A stretch of 64,000 bases of DNA from Sphingobacterium sp. UBA4616. GTDB taxonomy: Bacteria; Bacteroidota; Bacteroidia; Sphingobacteriales; Sphingobacteriaceae. Positions 19,199-27,624 of this stretch are shown here, piece by piece (within the stretch, counting starts at the first letter, position 1; each line of letters starts with the position of its first letter). The stretch lies in assembly GCA_002386525.1 (NCBI GenBank), contig DGIS01000024.1, positions 4,069 through 68,068 of the forward strand, in the 5' to 3' direction. The notes beneath the pieces are model-generated. The model did not search any database. It saw only the letters and a program-made list of their open reading frames with translations, and was not told the DNA's origin. Position numbers and translations under genes: made by a program.

Positions 19199-19552
19199 AT
19201 GGATAAAAAACTTGGTCTTAAAATAAAAGTCAATGGCAATCCAGTCACAAAGGCCGGATTGGACACAGATGACTATGTATTAATTGGCAATGTAACCCTT
19301 ACGGAGCGATATAACGGAAGTAAGGACTTTACACTTAATGTAAGTGGAATGGATGGTGAGCAGAACGACCATCTCTATTGGTACGGAACCGAACTTAAAA
19401 CGGGTGATGCAATTACTTTTGAAGTGATTGAAGCTCCTTTTGACGAACCCAAAATGAGAACCAAAAGTGCTATAGAGCAGAAAGTCATGATAAAAAACAA
19501 ACTGGAAAAATACTATCATCTGAAAGAGAAACTAAAAGACTACATCAAATAA
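19199..19552 (+). CDS. Hypothetical protein, first of a tandem pair
   Basis: A 117-aa protein with no signal peptide and a beta-rich N-terminal two thirds (KLGLKIKVNGNPVTKAGLD, TLNVSGMDGEQNDHLYWYG, ITFEVIEAPFDEP). A helical tail ends KLEKYYHLKEKLKDYIK. The next gene, 4 nt downstream, is the same length and fold pattern with clear residue matches. No family recognised. The two are surely co-transcribed duplicates. Small tandem acidic proteins of this kind are sometimes immunity proteins, but there is no toxin partner here. Confidence 0.7.
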   Translation: MDKKLGLKIKVNGNPVTKAGLDTDDYVLIGNVTLTERYNGSKDFTLNVSGMDGEQNDHLYWYGTELKTGDAITFEVIEAPFDEPKMRTKSAIEQKVMIKNKLEKYYHLKEKLKDYIK

Positions 19553-19556
19553 GTTT

Positions 19557-19910
19557 ATGGACAATTTAGGTATCAATATCAAAATAAACGGCGAACAGAT
19601 TACAAAAGCAGGATTTAACAAGGCTCACTACGTATTGCATGCGATGGCTACTTTTGCACGTAGAGGAGGCAGCAATGACGCATTTGGTTTCCAGATTGGC
19701 GGCCTAGATTCGGATGCAGAAAGTCATGTTAATTGGTTAAGTACAACACTTCATCTGGGAGACATAGTCACTTTAGAAATTGTAAAAGGTCCATTTGACC
19801 CTTCGGAGCCTCACCAACCTCCAGTTGTTTCGGAAGAGGACCAGCTAAAGTATGAGTTAGCGTTATTCTATCGTTTGAAAGAAGAATTGAAAGATCATAT
19901 TAAAGAATAG
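19557..19910 (+). CDS. Hypothetical protein, second of a tandem pair
   Basis: A 117-aa paralogue of the preceding gene. Matching elements are LGINIKINGEQITKAGF against LGLKIKVNGNPVTKAGL, GGLDSDAESHVNW against SGMDGEQNDHLYW, GDIVTLEIVKGPFDPSEP against GDAITFEVIEAPFDEP, and YRLKEELKDHIKE against YHLKEKLKDYIK. Conservation is patchy in the middle, so the copies have diverged, perhaps under selection for different partners. Function unknown. Confidence 0.7.
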   Translation: MDNLGINIKINGEQITKAGFNKAHYVLHAMATFARRGGSNDAFGFQIGGLDSDAESHVNWLSTTLHLGDIVTLEIVKGPFDPSEPHQPPVVSEEDQLKYELALFYRLKEELKDHIKE

Positions 19911-19956
19911 AACCCTAGATCGAACTGCAGTGAGACATTTAGAACAACAAAGCACG

Positions 19957-20352
19957 ATGAAACCCTTTTTATTAATAGTAATTGCCATTATCTTCAATTT
20001 TACAGCTAGTTACGCTCAGAAAGATCCTGAGCTTAGAGCTGCATTGTCTAAAATAAGCGCAGCCTCGACTCTTAACAACACACTTGCCACTTTAAACTTA
20101 ACCTCGCCAAGGCTGATTAAAGCAATGGGCGGAAAAGAAAATGCCTTAAAGCTTTTTACGAAAAGTATGGCAGGAATACATAAAGATAACGTCAAAATAG
20201 ATTCGGTAATCAACTATACCGATAGGGAAATTACCAAAGTAAAAAATATTGAGTACTGCTTCTTTCCACAATTGATTATCTTCGGAATACCAGACAGTAC
20301 AAAAAAAATGATTAGTTACTCGACTTTGATGGCTGTATTAAAAACTTTTTAG
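19957..20352 (+). CDS. Hypothetical exported protein (131 aa), possibly truncated
   Basis: The ATG at 19957 starts a signal peptide (MKPFLLIVIAIIFNFTASYAQ), and upstream in-frame codons are not needed. The mature part is a helical, Lys/Ala-rich domain and ends FFPQLIIFGIPDSTKKMISY. A different frame then opens just before the stop and runs DFDGCIKNFLELPLDKQCEE to about 20460. That stretch also looks protein-like, so the gene may be a fused remnant. No family recognised. Confidence 0.55.
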   Translation: MKPFLLIVIAIIFNFTASYAQKDPELRAALSKISAASTLNNTLATLNLTSPRLIKAMGGKENALKLFTKSMAGIHKDNVKIDSVINYTDREITKVKNIEYCFFPQLIIFGIPDSTKKMISYSTLMAVLKTF

Positions 20353-20469
20353 AACTACCTTTAGATAAACAATGCGAAGAAATACAATACTTCTCCATTA
20401 TACGTGGGCTTTCGTTCCACAATTTCTTATTCTTTAATACGGCTATAAATCTAATAATGAAAAAAGTGT

Positions 20470-20994
20470 TTATTGGATTAACGCTTTTTTCATCATAATA
20501 TCAGTTTGCTCATCATCACCCAGTATGAATATATGCTTGTCAAACGCTTTAAAACCATTTTTTTCATAGAATCTTATCGCACGAGGATTTTCTTCCCATA
20601 CACCTAGCCAGATATAAGTTGCATCCAGCGATTCAGCCCGTTGAATAGCTTTCTCATAAAGAACCTGTCCTACTCTTTTCCCATGATATGCACTTAAAAC
20701 ATAAATACGTTCAATTTCAAGTGCATTGTTATCTTGTGGTTCAGTCTGAGCTTTTCCCGTATTAAGCTTTAGATATCCAATCACTTTATCATTCTTTAAA
20801 GCAAAGAAGAATTCAGAACCTTCACAATTAAGCTCGCCAGTCAATTTCTCTTCGGAAAATCCTTCAGCAAGATAGGCTGCCATGTTCTTTGGAGTATTAC
20901 TATCAGAAAATGTTTCAAAAAAAGTTTCTCTACCAATCTGTTGGAGAGCTGGGATATCCTCAAGGCCGACTCTCCTAGTTTCTATTTGTTCCAT
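20470..20994 (-). CDS. GNAT-family N-acetyltransferase
   Basis: A 174-aa protein starting at ATG 20994 (MEQIETRRVGLEDIPALQQ). The GNAT fold is shown by motif A, IERIYVLSAYHGKRVGQVLY, where the GKRVGQ loop replaces the usual R/QxxGxG/A that binds acetyl-CoA. The C-terminal motif B WLGVWEENPRAIRFYEKNGF is also typical. It is closest in general form to small-molecule or polyamine acetyltransferases, but the acceptor cannot be told. It is divergent from the LysR gene at 21103 with 108 bp between, so the regulator may act on it. Confidence 0.9.
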   Translation of the reverse strand: MEQIETRRVGLEDIPALQQIGRETFFETFSDSNTPKNMAAYLAEGFSEEKLTGELNCEGSEFFFALKNDKVIGYLKLNTGKAQTEPQDNNALEIERIYVLSAYHGKRVGQVLYEKAIQRAESLDATYIWLGVWEENPRAIRFYEKNGFKAFDKHIFILGDDEQTDIMMKKALIQ

Positions 20995-21102
20995 CGTATT
21001 ATCCAGTTCATATATTTTTAATAGATCTATCGCAAAGATACCATCATGATAAATGCAGAAAAATGCTATTTTAGCATAAACTAATCCATAAATTGCATTA
21101 GT

Positions 21103-21981
21103 ATGCATCTACAACAAATAAAGTACTTTTTAGTTCTTGCACGTGAGCTTCATTTTTGGAATGCGGCAGCAAAAGCAAATATTACTCAATCAGCCTTGAG
21201 TCGCCAAATTCAGTCTATGGAAAGATTCTTGGGCGTAAAATTATTCGAGCGTGATAAGCGAAATGTAAAGCTTACATCTGCCGGTCAGTTTCTCCAGGAA
21301 AAATGGGAGGTTGAGCTAAATAAACTTGAATTTTTTCACCGTCATGCCCTTCAGCTTCAGTTGGGAGAAACAGGTACTATTATTATCGCACACCCAGATT
21401 CAATCTCCGCATCAATAATGCCTGACATCCTTAGTAAAATCACATCACACTTTCCAAAACTAAAAATTGAACTTGTACAAGTTCGTTATGAGGACCAACA
21501 TGAATTCCTAATCAACTACAAGGTTGACTTAGTGATCACTCGTGACATTAATACATACAAAAATATTGAGTCACATCAAATTTATACGGACTATCTTGCT
21601 TTAGTTGTTCCAGAAAATCATCCTTTCCAGGTTGTCGAGGACATTACAAAAGAAACGCTTAGTTCGCAAAAATTCATTCTACCAATAAAAGATGAAGGCA
21701 GTAGTTATAGTACTCTGGTCCAGGACCTATTCAGTTCTTTCAATATAACTCCAAACGCCCGAATTCATTCTGAATTCGGGTCGGCAATTATCGCATTGGT
21801 ACGCAAAGGACTTGGGATTGCAGTGTTGCCAACCTCTTATATTCACCATGCCAATCCTGACATTCGATTTATTCAAACTTCAATTGAAACAAATCTTTAT
21901 CTTAACTGGAGAAAAGACGATCAAAATCAGATATTGACTAACGTATTGCAGCTACTATTAGCTCAAAAAGTCTCTTCATAA
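21103..21981 (+). CDS. LysR-type transcriptional regulator
   Basis: A 292-aa protein of standard LysR length. The N-terminal winged helix-turn-helix is clear (residues about 1-60): LQQIKYFLVLARELHFWNAA, then ANITQSALSRQIQSMERFLG. The remainder is the periplasmic-binding-like effector domain (HPDSISASIMPDIL, RIHSEFGSAIIALVRKGLGI). It is divergent from the GNAT gene, the usual arrangement for a regulator and its target. The inducer is unknown. It converges on leuA with 64 bp between the stops. Confidence 0.92.
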   Translation: MHLQQIKYFLVLARELHFWNAAAKANITQSALSRQIQSMERFLGVKLFERDKRNVKLTSAGQFLQEKWEVELNKLEFFHRHALQLQLGETGTIIIAHPDSISASIMPDILSKITSHFPKLKIELVQVRYEDQHEFLINYKVDLVITRDINTYKNIESHQIYTDYLALVVPENHPFQVVEDITKETLSSQKFILPIKDEGSSYSTLVQDLFSSFNITPNARIHSEFGSAIIALVRKGLGIAVLPTSYIHHANPDIRFIQTSIETNLYLNWRKDDQNQILTNVLQLLLAQKVSS

Positions 21982-22045
21982 AAGAATTCATGATATTTAA
22001 AAAAATAATTGTAATTATTGTTCCATACGCGGAGTTGTTGTACAC

Positions 22046-23179
22046 CTAAACTAAACGTCGGAGGTCGCTATCTTCAATAAAACGTTTCTGATCTGCCAAA
22101 ACAAGAAATCTGCTATAGATACTTTCAAAATGTTCAGCAGGGAAATCTATTTTCATATTTTTTAATCGATCTTTCAATGCGGCACGTCCACTCCTTGCCG
22201 ATAAAAACAATTCAGGCAACTTTCCTCCTATGATTTGGGGATCAATAATTTCATAGTTTCTACGGTCTTTCAATACCCCATCCTGATGGATGCCGGAAGA
22301 ATGCGCGAAAGCATTTTTGCCAACAATGGCCTTATTGGCCTGTACAGGATTTGACATTGCCCGTTCGACCATACCACTTAATTCTACAATATATTTTGGA
22401 TCAATTCCGGTCGCAATACCTAGATTTTCCTTTACAATGAGTGTCAAAATAATTTCTTCCAAGGCAGCATTTCCCGCACGTTCTCCCACACCATTAATCG
22501 TTCCTTCCACCTGAAGCGCGCCTGCCATTAACCCAGCTATACTATTCGCTGTAGCCATACCTAAATCATTATGACAGTGGACAGAAAGAATTGCGTTCTC
22601 TTTTTCCCTTCTATTCTGGTTTACATAGGCTATCTTTTCAAAGTACTCAAAGGGTGTACAAAAACCATTGGTATCAGGAAGATTTACAACTTTTGCGCCC
22701 GCTTCAACCACCGTATTGGTCATTTGAACCAAAAAATCATTGTCAGCGCGGCCAGCATCTTCAGCAAAAAATTGTACTTCATCACATTTATCAGAAGCAT
22801 AAGCCACCATCTCATACGCTTTTGCCAGGATTACCTCACGAGTGGTATTAAACTTATGTTTAATATGAATGTCCGATGTTCCAATTCCGAGCTGAATCCG
22901 TGCCACCTTGGCGGTACTCAGGGCCAAAGAGGCCTCTTCAATATCTTTCCTATTGGCCCTAGCTAATGCACAGACGGTTGCCCTTTTCACCAGCTTACAA
23001 ACCGCTGTGACTGCCTTAAAATCTCCAGGTGAACTTATTGGAAACCCTGCTTCTATCACATCTACCCCCATTGCATCGAGTTTTTCAGCAATTTCTAATT
23101 TATCATTCAGTGTCAATTGGCAGCCCGGCCCCTGTTCTCCATCACGTAAAGTAGTATCAAAAATCTTAACTTTTTTCAT
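22046..23179 (-). CDS. leuA: 2-isopropylmalate synthase-like enzyme without regulatory domain
   Basis: A 377-aa member of the DRE-TIM metallolyase family: FDTTLRDGEQGPG at the N-terminus, HCHNDLGMATANSIAGLMAG with the metal-binding HxH, GVGERAGNAALEEI and SSGIHQDGVLK. These match LeuA, which condenses acetyl-CoA with 2-ketoisovalerate. Classical LeuA has a further allosteric domain of about 130 residues that is missing here, so leucine feedback is probably absent. Close relatives such as homocitrate or citramalate synthases cannot be ruled out. The ATG at 23179 fits the family better than the longer frame. There are no leuB, C or D genes nearby. An AraC gene is divergent. Confidence 0.85.
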   Translation of the reverse strand: MKKVKIFDTTLRDGEQGPGCQLTLNDKLEIAEKLDAMGVDVIEAGFPISSPGDFKAVTAVCKLVKRATVCALARANRKDIEEASLALSTAKVARIQLGIGTSDIHIKHKFNTTREVILAKAYEMVAYASDKCDEVQFFAEDAGRADNDFLVQMTNTVVEAGAKVVNLPDTNGFCTPFEYFEKIAYVNQNRREKENAILSVHCHNDLGMATANSIAGLMAGALQVEGTINGVGERAGNAALEEIILTLIVKENLGIATGIDPKYIVELSGMVERAMSNPVQANKAIVGKNAFAHSSGIHQDGVLKDRRNYEIIDPQIIGGKLPELFLSARSGRAALKDRLKNMKIDFPAEHFESIYSRFLVLADQKRFIEDSDLRRLV

Positions 23180-23228
23180 ATTCAACTTATTTCTATAGCT
23201 CAAAAGTACCAGAACTATAAAATTTAAT

Positions 23229-23236
23229 ATATTTGA
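23229..23236 (+). promoter_or_regulatory. -7 box of the AraC-type gene
   Basis: TATATTTG is a perfect TAnnTTTG match 24 nt before the ATG at 23261. The -33 position carries no TTTG, so an activator may be needed. Confidence 0.35.
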
Positions 23237-23260
23237 AAATAGAACAATTGTTATTCAATA

Positions 23261-24037
23261 ATGCCAAAATCCACCATCCCGTTCGTTCAATGTGCCAAGA
23301 CCTTCTGCGATGGCACAATTGAATTACGTAACTATGGACAATTCAATACAGAAATGCATGCTCATGAACAAGTACAGGTACTTAGCCCAACAAATGGTAC
23401 CCTCTTTATCTATACAGAAAAAGCCAGCTTCTGTGTACCAAGTACTTTCTTTGTATATATTCCAGCACATGTCCCGCACAAACTCATTTCTCGCTCCCAG
23501 CAACTGTCACTAAAAACCATTTTTGTCGATATGAACAATATGCACGACGACGTTAAGGTGTATCCATCAAATGAATTGTTGAATCATTTTTTGCTTTTTG
23601 GCCAACAACATTGGAAGCTGAAAGACCATGACACGTTGACCGCATCCACCTTAGAGGCCTTTAAGTCTATGCTCCCCATACTATTGGCAAAACCGATCCT
23701 GTTGCAAATTACGCCTGCAAAAAGTGAATTGATGATACAGGTATGCACGTATATCCTCCAACATCTCGACAATAAATTGTCAATCGCTGAGATTAGCGCT
23801 AATTTTTTTCTTTCGGAGCGGACACTTTTTAGACAGTTTAAGAAAGAAATGCAGATCACCATATTCCAGTTTATAAAACAACATCGCCTTCTAAAGGCGC
23901 TTCAATTATTGGAAAATAAGGATATGCATATCGCTGAGATTGTTTATCAAATTGGGTATGAAAGTGTACCGAACTTTTCCAATCTATTCAAAGAATATTT
24001 TGGACTATCACCTCAGCAGTATCGCGCGAGACTATAA
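23261..24037 (+). CDS. AraC-family regulator with cupin-type sensor
   Basis: A 258-aa protein. The N-terminal part is a cupin-like ligand domain (FNTEMHAHEQVQVLSPTNG and VYIPAHVPHKL carry the His pattern). The C-terminal 100 residues hold two helix-turn-helix motifs (SIAEISANFFLSERTLFRQF and HIAEIVYQIGYESVPNFSNL) ending FGLSPQQYRARL. It is divergent from the leuA-like gene with 81 bp between starts, so it probably controls that enzyme. The ligand is not known. Confidence 0.9.
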   Translation: MPKSTIPFVQCAKTFCDGTIELRNYGQFNTEMHAHEQVQVLSPTNGTLFIYTEKASFCVPSTFFVYIPAHVPHKLISRSQQLSLKTIFVDMNNMHDDVKVYPSNELLNHFLLFGQQHWKLKDHDTLTASTLEAFKSMLPILLAKPILLQITPAKSELMIQVCTYILQHLDNKLSIAEISANFFLSERTLFRQFKKEMQITIFQFIKQHRLLKALQLLENKDMHIAEIVYQIGYESVPNFSNLFKEYFGLSPQQYRARL

Positions 24038-24091
24038 CATAATCTTATTGAATATATCTTATAGCTGCTTCCAATTCGTTTTGTAAAAACG

Positions 24092-24390
24092 TCACATCCT
24101 TTGCGCCAAAGGCCCATCTTTAGTGACCAGACTTGACCAACCCGAGCGGGAGCCATTGGTAATCGTAGCCACTACCCGGCCATATGCTAAGAATAGGATG
24201 TAGATGGGATTTTTGCGTTGAAACTTGGTTTTGGTACGTAGGTAATGGACAATATTTTTTTCGTAGAGCTTGAGCATACGCTTATCCCAGTTCTCTTCCT
24301 TGATAGGATTGTGGAAGATCCGATAGCCTGATGCTGTTGTTAACAAGCGTTCGATTTTATCGGCGTCTTGCGGCAGCTGCAAGGCTCTTC
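24092..24390 (-). pseudogene. Chimeric remnant: repeat unit joined to the 3' end of a split gene family
   Basis: An open frame of about 100 codons has two parts. The first, DKIERLLTTASGYRIFHNPI and onwards to LRTKTKFQRKNPIY, is a copy of the sequence at 25630-25860. The last, SGWSSLVTKDGPLAQRM-stop, matches the C-terminus of the gene at 52693-53185. The final 44 nt (24101-24144) differ from 52702-52745 at a single position. The family is not recognised. This lies 2 nt past the AbiEii-type toxin gene and is probably not a functional gene. Confidence 0.6.
24203..24363. repeat. 161-bp direct repeat, copy 1
   Basis: It aligns without gaps to 25696-25856. By hand count about 19 of 161 positions differ, most of them in one 20-bp patch. 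The two copies flank the AbiEii-type toxin-antitoxin operon in the same orientation, so recombination between them could delete it. Confidence 0.8.
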
Positions 24391-24420
24391 CCTCCTTTGC
24401 TCCCAGTCTGAATCCCACAA

Positions 24421-25062
24421 CTAAATCTTACCTATTACTTCCTCAAAATCAGCTTTAATAAATTCCCAATATTTACCTTTTAAACACACAGGATCAAAGT
24501 CATTATCAGCATTTTCAAAATTGATTAAGTTAATCAAGATCGTTTTCTCATCGTGAGAAAACGGATATCGCTCTTCATGTAATGCAACCATTTGTGAAAT
24601 CGAATACTTATCTAATAACTCGTGTAAATCCCAAAAATCTTTTTTACGTCCTCCTCGCTGAATCACATCGAGCTTCATGGCAATAATTTCTTCGATTGAG
24701 GCTAAACGAATATTATCATCTTCGATAAGTTCTTGAATGAACGGGTCTGCATAGAAAACGTCCAATTTAACGCTGTTGTTTTTATCATTTCCAATCGTAT
24801 AAGACTTTCCCATAGCGGGAGCAATATTGGACAAGTGATCGACATACGAAAAAGTATCTTTCAAGTAATTGTCAATTGACTCAAAGTCTAAACTACCATA
24901 TGGAACATCCGAGAAAAGATCAATATCGACAGATTCCCTATGGCCTAAATGCAAGCTTAAAGCGGTTCCCCCAACCAATCGAAAAGTTGAAAAAATATCC
25001 GCTTTCATTAGTGTTAATAGTGTATCTCTTAATAGGTGATTAACAGTATTATAATATAACAT
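24421..25062 (-). CDS. AbiEii/AbiGii-family nucleotidyltransferase toxin
   Basis: A 213-aa protein with the nucleotidyltransferase signature near the N-terminus: LVGGTALSLHLGHRESVDID, that is GG..S followed by D-x-D. EEIIAMKLDVIQRGGRKKDF and WDLHELL are the conserved central motif of AbiEii proteins. Members of this family act as toxins that modify tRNA or similar RNAs and cause abortive infection. The upstream gene (gap 11 nt) supplies the antitoxin. The pair sits between two 161-bp direct repeats. Catalytic residues look intact. Confidence 0.9.
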   Translation of the reverse strand: MLYYNTVNHLLRDTLLTLMKADIFSTFRLVGGTALSLHLGHRESVDIDLFSDVPYGSLDFESIDNYLKDTFSYVDHLSNIAPAMGKSYTIGNDKNNSVKLDVFYADPFIQELIEDDNIRLASIEEIIAMKLDVIQRGGRKKDFWDLHELLDKYSISQMVALHEERYPFSHDEKTILINLINFENADNDFDPVCLKGKYWEFIKADFEEVIGKI

Positions 25063-25073
25063 AATTATTTGCG

Positions 25074-25562
25074 CTAATGTTTATGCAACAACATTGGAGC
25101 TGTTGTTGGTTCAGATAAAGCCTGCTGAACTTGCTCCTTGCCATAAAACCTTAGTATCTCATTTTTCTCTTCTTGATTTCCCCTTTCGAAAATACGATGA
25201 ATTACGGCTTTAGCCTGTTTTTCCCAATCTATTTTATTGACATCAGTGTCCCAAAAAAGAACTTTTCGCAAAGTAGTCAAATCTGGCTTGTTTATACTTC
25301 CAATGTTTATTTTAGCATTTTTTATTTCATAAAAAGTTTGTAACAACGCAAAAGTCCCTTCTTCAATTCCTAGTGCCTGGTCAACTTTCAATGATAAAGG
25401 TACTGGAATGCCGCGTTTACCTTTTATGATTGCATTGAATATTTGTCTTTGTGTATCTATAGAGCGGGCAAATGGACTTGGCTTAATCGCACGCCTTTTA
25501 AGCTCTCTTTCTAAGATAAGCCCTGGATGAATTCCTTTAAAACGTTCCATACTTTTTTCCAT
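25074..25562 (-). CDS. HTH antitoxin of the AbiEii-type module
   Basis: A 162-aa protein from ATG 25562 (MEKSMERFKGIHPGLILERE); the ATG at 25550 is an alternative. The first 80 residues are a HigA-like helix-turn-helix (KPSPFARSIDTQRQIFNAII, then GKRGIPVPLSLKVDQALG). The second half (FWDTDVNKIDWEKQAKAVIH, then ILRFYGKEQV) resembles DUF6922-type domains common in antitoxins beside AbiEii toxins. A 20-bp palindrome overlaps its promoter, so autorepression is likely. It is the first gene of the operon. Confidence 0.85.
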   Translation of the reverse strand: MEKSMERFKGIHPGLILERELKRRAIKPSPFARSIDTQRQIFNAIIKGKRGIPVPLSLKVDQALGIEEGTFALLQTFYEIKNAKINIGSINKPDLTTLRKVLFWDTDVNKIDWEKQAKAVIHRIFERGNQEEKNEILRFYGKEQVQQALSEPTTAPMLLHKH

Positions 25563-25566
25563 AATA

Positions 25567-25590
25567 CAAATGTAATCAAAATTGATTACA
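25567..25590 (-). promoter_or_regulatory. Antitoxin promoter and operator
   Basis: On the reverse strand a perfect -7 box TACATTTG (25567-25574) lies 4 nt before the antitoxin ATG. It overlaps a palindrome with 9-bp arms TGTAATCAA/TTGATTACA around AA (25571-25590). This is the expected layout for repression by the HTH antitoxin. Confidence 0.7.
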
Positions 25591-25629
25591 CACTTACAGC
25601 TACACATAAAAATTCTTTAATGATATGAC

Positions 25630-25860
25630 TCAGAAGTTCATTTTTATATTAAGAAAAGTCCTGTCAAATCCATTGACGAAGGAGAACACAATATCGATGG
25701 GATTTTTGCGTTGAAACCTGGTTTTGGTACGTAGATAATGGATAATATTTTTCTCGTAGAGCTTGAGCATGCGCTTGTCCCAATTTTCTCCCTTAATACG
25801 GTTAAGAAAAATGCGGTAGCCTGATCCTGTTGTTAACAAGCGTTCGATTTTATCGGCTAG
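25630..25860 (-). pseudogene. Second copy of the repeat-unit remnant
   Basis: The frame reads DKIERLLTTGSGYRIFLNRI onwards to LRTKTRFQRKNPIDIVFSF and then diverges from the copy at 24092. There is no start codon of its own that makes sense; a possible 23-aa frame at 25899-25970 lies just upstream. It includes the second 161-bp repeat copy (25696-25856). The protein family is unknown and it is probably not functional. Confidence 0.55.
25696..25856. repeat. 161-bp direct repeat, copy 2
   Basis: Partner of 24203-24363, same length and orientation, about 88 percent identical by hand count. It ends upstream of the antitoxin operator, so the two copies bracket the complete toxin-antitoxin operon. 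Confidence 0.8.
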
Positions 25861-25981
25861 ATCGTCATAAACAGATATTCTAAGATATTGATATTGGACT
25901 ATGGTAACATCATTTCCTTCGTCAAAATGTATTCTTCAGATTGAGTAATTTCTTTAAACTTATTACGCATTTTCTCTATTA

Positions 25982-27268
25982 TCATTTCAGTTCCTTGATT
26001 AAATCCCCCTCTATTTGTTTTGCCAAAAATCGATCAACTTGGTACATCGCTGCATATTTACTCCAATCTTTCACCAATTCAAGTGCTTGGTCTATGATTT
26101 TTTCTGGATTGCGAATAGAGTTTTGTTCGGCAACTGCTACCAAATCTTTACGTTCAAAATCTCTGCGTTTACCGTTGATACTCAAATTATGCTGACTCAC
26201 CCATACACTATCTGGACGATATGCGAAACAAATATCATATGCTGGCGCTAACTTCCATTTACCTTGAGCATCCATCAAAAAAGCAAAGTTTTTAGTGTGA
26301 TCATCACAATTACGCGCTACCACATTAAATACCATGCGTTTAAACATTTGCTCAGCCTCAGCATAATTCAAGCGTAATAAACGCATTGTTTGAAATATTT
26401 GTTCATAGCTATAGGATGTGATATTTGCAAAATCGTAATGTTGTAGCGCGCATAAAGTTTGGGTATGTACTTTTTGATTTCCTCCAACACGATCAAAACG
26501 CTTAGTCATAAAATGCACACGATTATTTTCTTCTATTAATCGTGATTCCATCATTTCTATTCCAAAGCTCGTTGCCATTTTATAATAGGCCATCTCTACA
26601 CGACCGTATCCTTTTGACACCCCAAATTGTACATCGCTAATCTCATCAAATTTGATTAACCAATGTTCAAATCCTTCTTCGGCTAAAGTTTGTCCAGATT
26701 TTATTTTTCCTGTTCTTTCATCATACGCAATAATGGCTTTGGGGCGAGCGCCTCCAGCAGAAGTTCCCATTTTTAACACATCTAACATCACATCTTCCAT
26801 GCTGTGTTGACTATTAATATGAAACTCTTCTTTTTTCTCCAATAATGCTTTTGTTGTTTCTATCAAATCGGTTAATTCTAAATCGTAGGAAGTAGGTTCT
26901 TTACCTATTACCGGCTCGAATTCCAAGGCACCCATTCCTCTTTTACCTATGAAACACAATAATTCTACCGGATTTAAACTGTCATCAGGACGTCCCTGAC
27001 GCGCCAACCAAGCATTGATTAATTCTTTACCATATCTATCGGGTAGCGCGTCCGCTAATAATCCAGGCATACCTTTAAACGTTTCGTTTTCTCTAAATTC
27101 AGGAAAACTATAAATCCTATTTTTATTAGGCATTTTAATGGGAGCTATTGGCAATTGCTTGATATCAAATTTGGGATCATACTCAAAACTAGCTAAACCT
27201 CTATTCGAATCCCAAGCTACGACACCCACACGTTTACCATATATATTAATAAATGCTGTTTTTACCAT
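25982..27268 (-). CDS. hipA: HipA-family serine/threonine kinase toxin
   Basis: A 428-aa protein of full HipA length. The N-terminal subdomain (YGKRVGVVAWDSNRGLASFE) is followed by the conserved LLADALPDRYGKELI. Then come GTSAGGARPKAIIAY (ATP-binding loop), EHWLIKFD with the ATP lysine, and the catalytic NVVARNCDDHTKNFAFLMD and APAYDICF. HipA toxins phosphorylate targets such as glutamyl-tRNA synthetase and induce dormancy. The start overlaps hipB by 7 nt (27262-27268), consistent with coupling. Active-site residues appear intact. The target is not predictable from sequence. Confidence 0.93.
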   Translation of the reverse strand: MVKTAFINIYGKRVGVVAWDSNRGLASFEYDPKFDIKQLPIAPIKMPNKNRIYSFPEFRENETFKGMPGLLADALPDRYGKELINAWLARQGRPDDSLNPVELLCFIGKRGMGALEFEPVIGKEPTSYDLELTDLIETTKALLEKKEEFHINSQHSMEDVMLDVLKMGTSAGGARPKAIIAYDERTGKIKSGQTLAEEGFEHWLIKFDEISDVQFGVSKGYGRVEMAYYKMATSFGIEMMESRLIEENNRVHFMTKRFDRVGGNQKVHTQTLCALQHYDFANITSYSYEQIFQTMRLLRLNYAEAEQMFKRMVFNVVARNCDDHTKNFAFLMDAQGKWKLAPAYDICFAYRPDSVWVSQHNLSINGKRRDFERKDLVAVAEQNSIRNPEKIIDQALELVKDWSKYAAMYQVDRFLAKQIEGDLIKELK

Positions 27269-27609
27269 CCTAAATCTGAATTATCTTGCTCTTGCGTATT
27301 TGCTTTAGATGCTCTTTGTCGTTTTTGCCTTTCACCTTTGGCTAACTCTATTGGGCTGGGTTCTTCTTGTACATCAAAACTATTTAAAACATATAGTACG
27401 TCTAAAATACGTAAGATCTTTACCAAATTGACCAAAGTTATATTTTCACCCCGCTCAAGTAAACTTAACGTTGTACGGCTTATAGCAGCTTTTTGCGCTA
27501 ATTCAATCTGTGTTATATTTTCTTTAATACGTATTTGTTGAATAAAGAATCCTATTTTTTGTAAAATAGCTTTATCCGATAAACTTGCAATGTCTATTAT
27601 ATTGTTCAT
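27262..27609 (-). CDS. hipB: HipB-like XRE antitoxin
   Basis: A 115-aa protein starting at ATG 27609 (MNNIIDIASLSDKAILQKIG). The XRE helix-turn-helix is clear: ENITQIELAQKAAISRTTLS, then LLERGENITLVNLVKILRIL. The C-terminal tail is basic then acidic (KGERQKRQRASKANTQEQDN), the sort of flexible tail by which antitoxins are degraded. It precedes and overlaps hipA. The imperfect inverted repeat 16 nt upstream is a likely operator. Confidence 0.9.
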   Translation of the reverse strand: MNNIIDIASLSDKAILQKIGFFIQQIRIKENITQIELAQKAAISRTTLSLLERGENITLVNLVKILRILDVLYVLNSFDVQEEPSPIELAKGERQKRQRASKANTQEQDNSDLGW

Positions 27610-27624
27610 AAAGCACAAATAAAC

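Noticed and set aside
20995..21108. Longer N-terminus for the GNAT protein
   Set aside because: The extra 38 residues are hydrophobic and unlike the family; they overlap the LysR start.
22571..22966. 131-codon frame opposite leuA
   Set aside because: Antisense to conserved catalytic motifs; no independent coding evidence.
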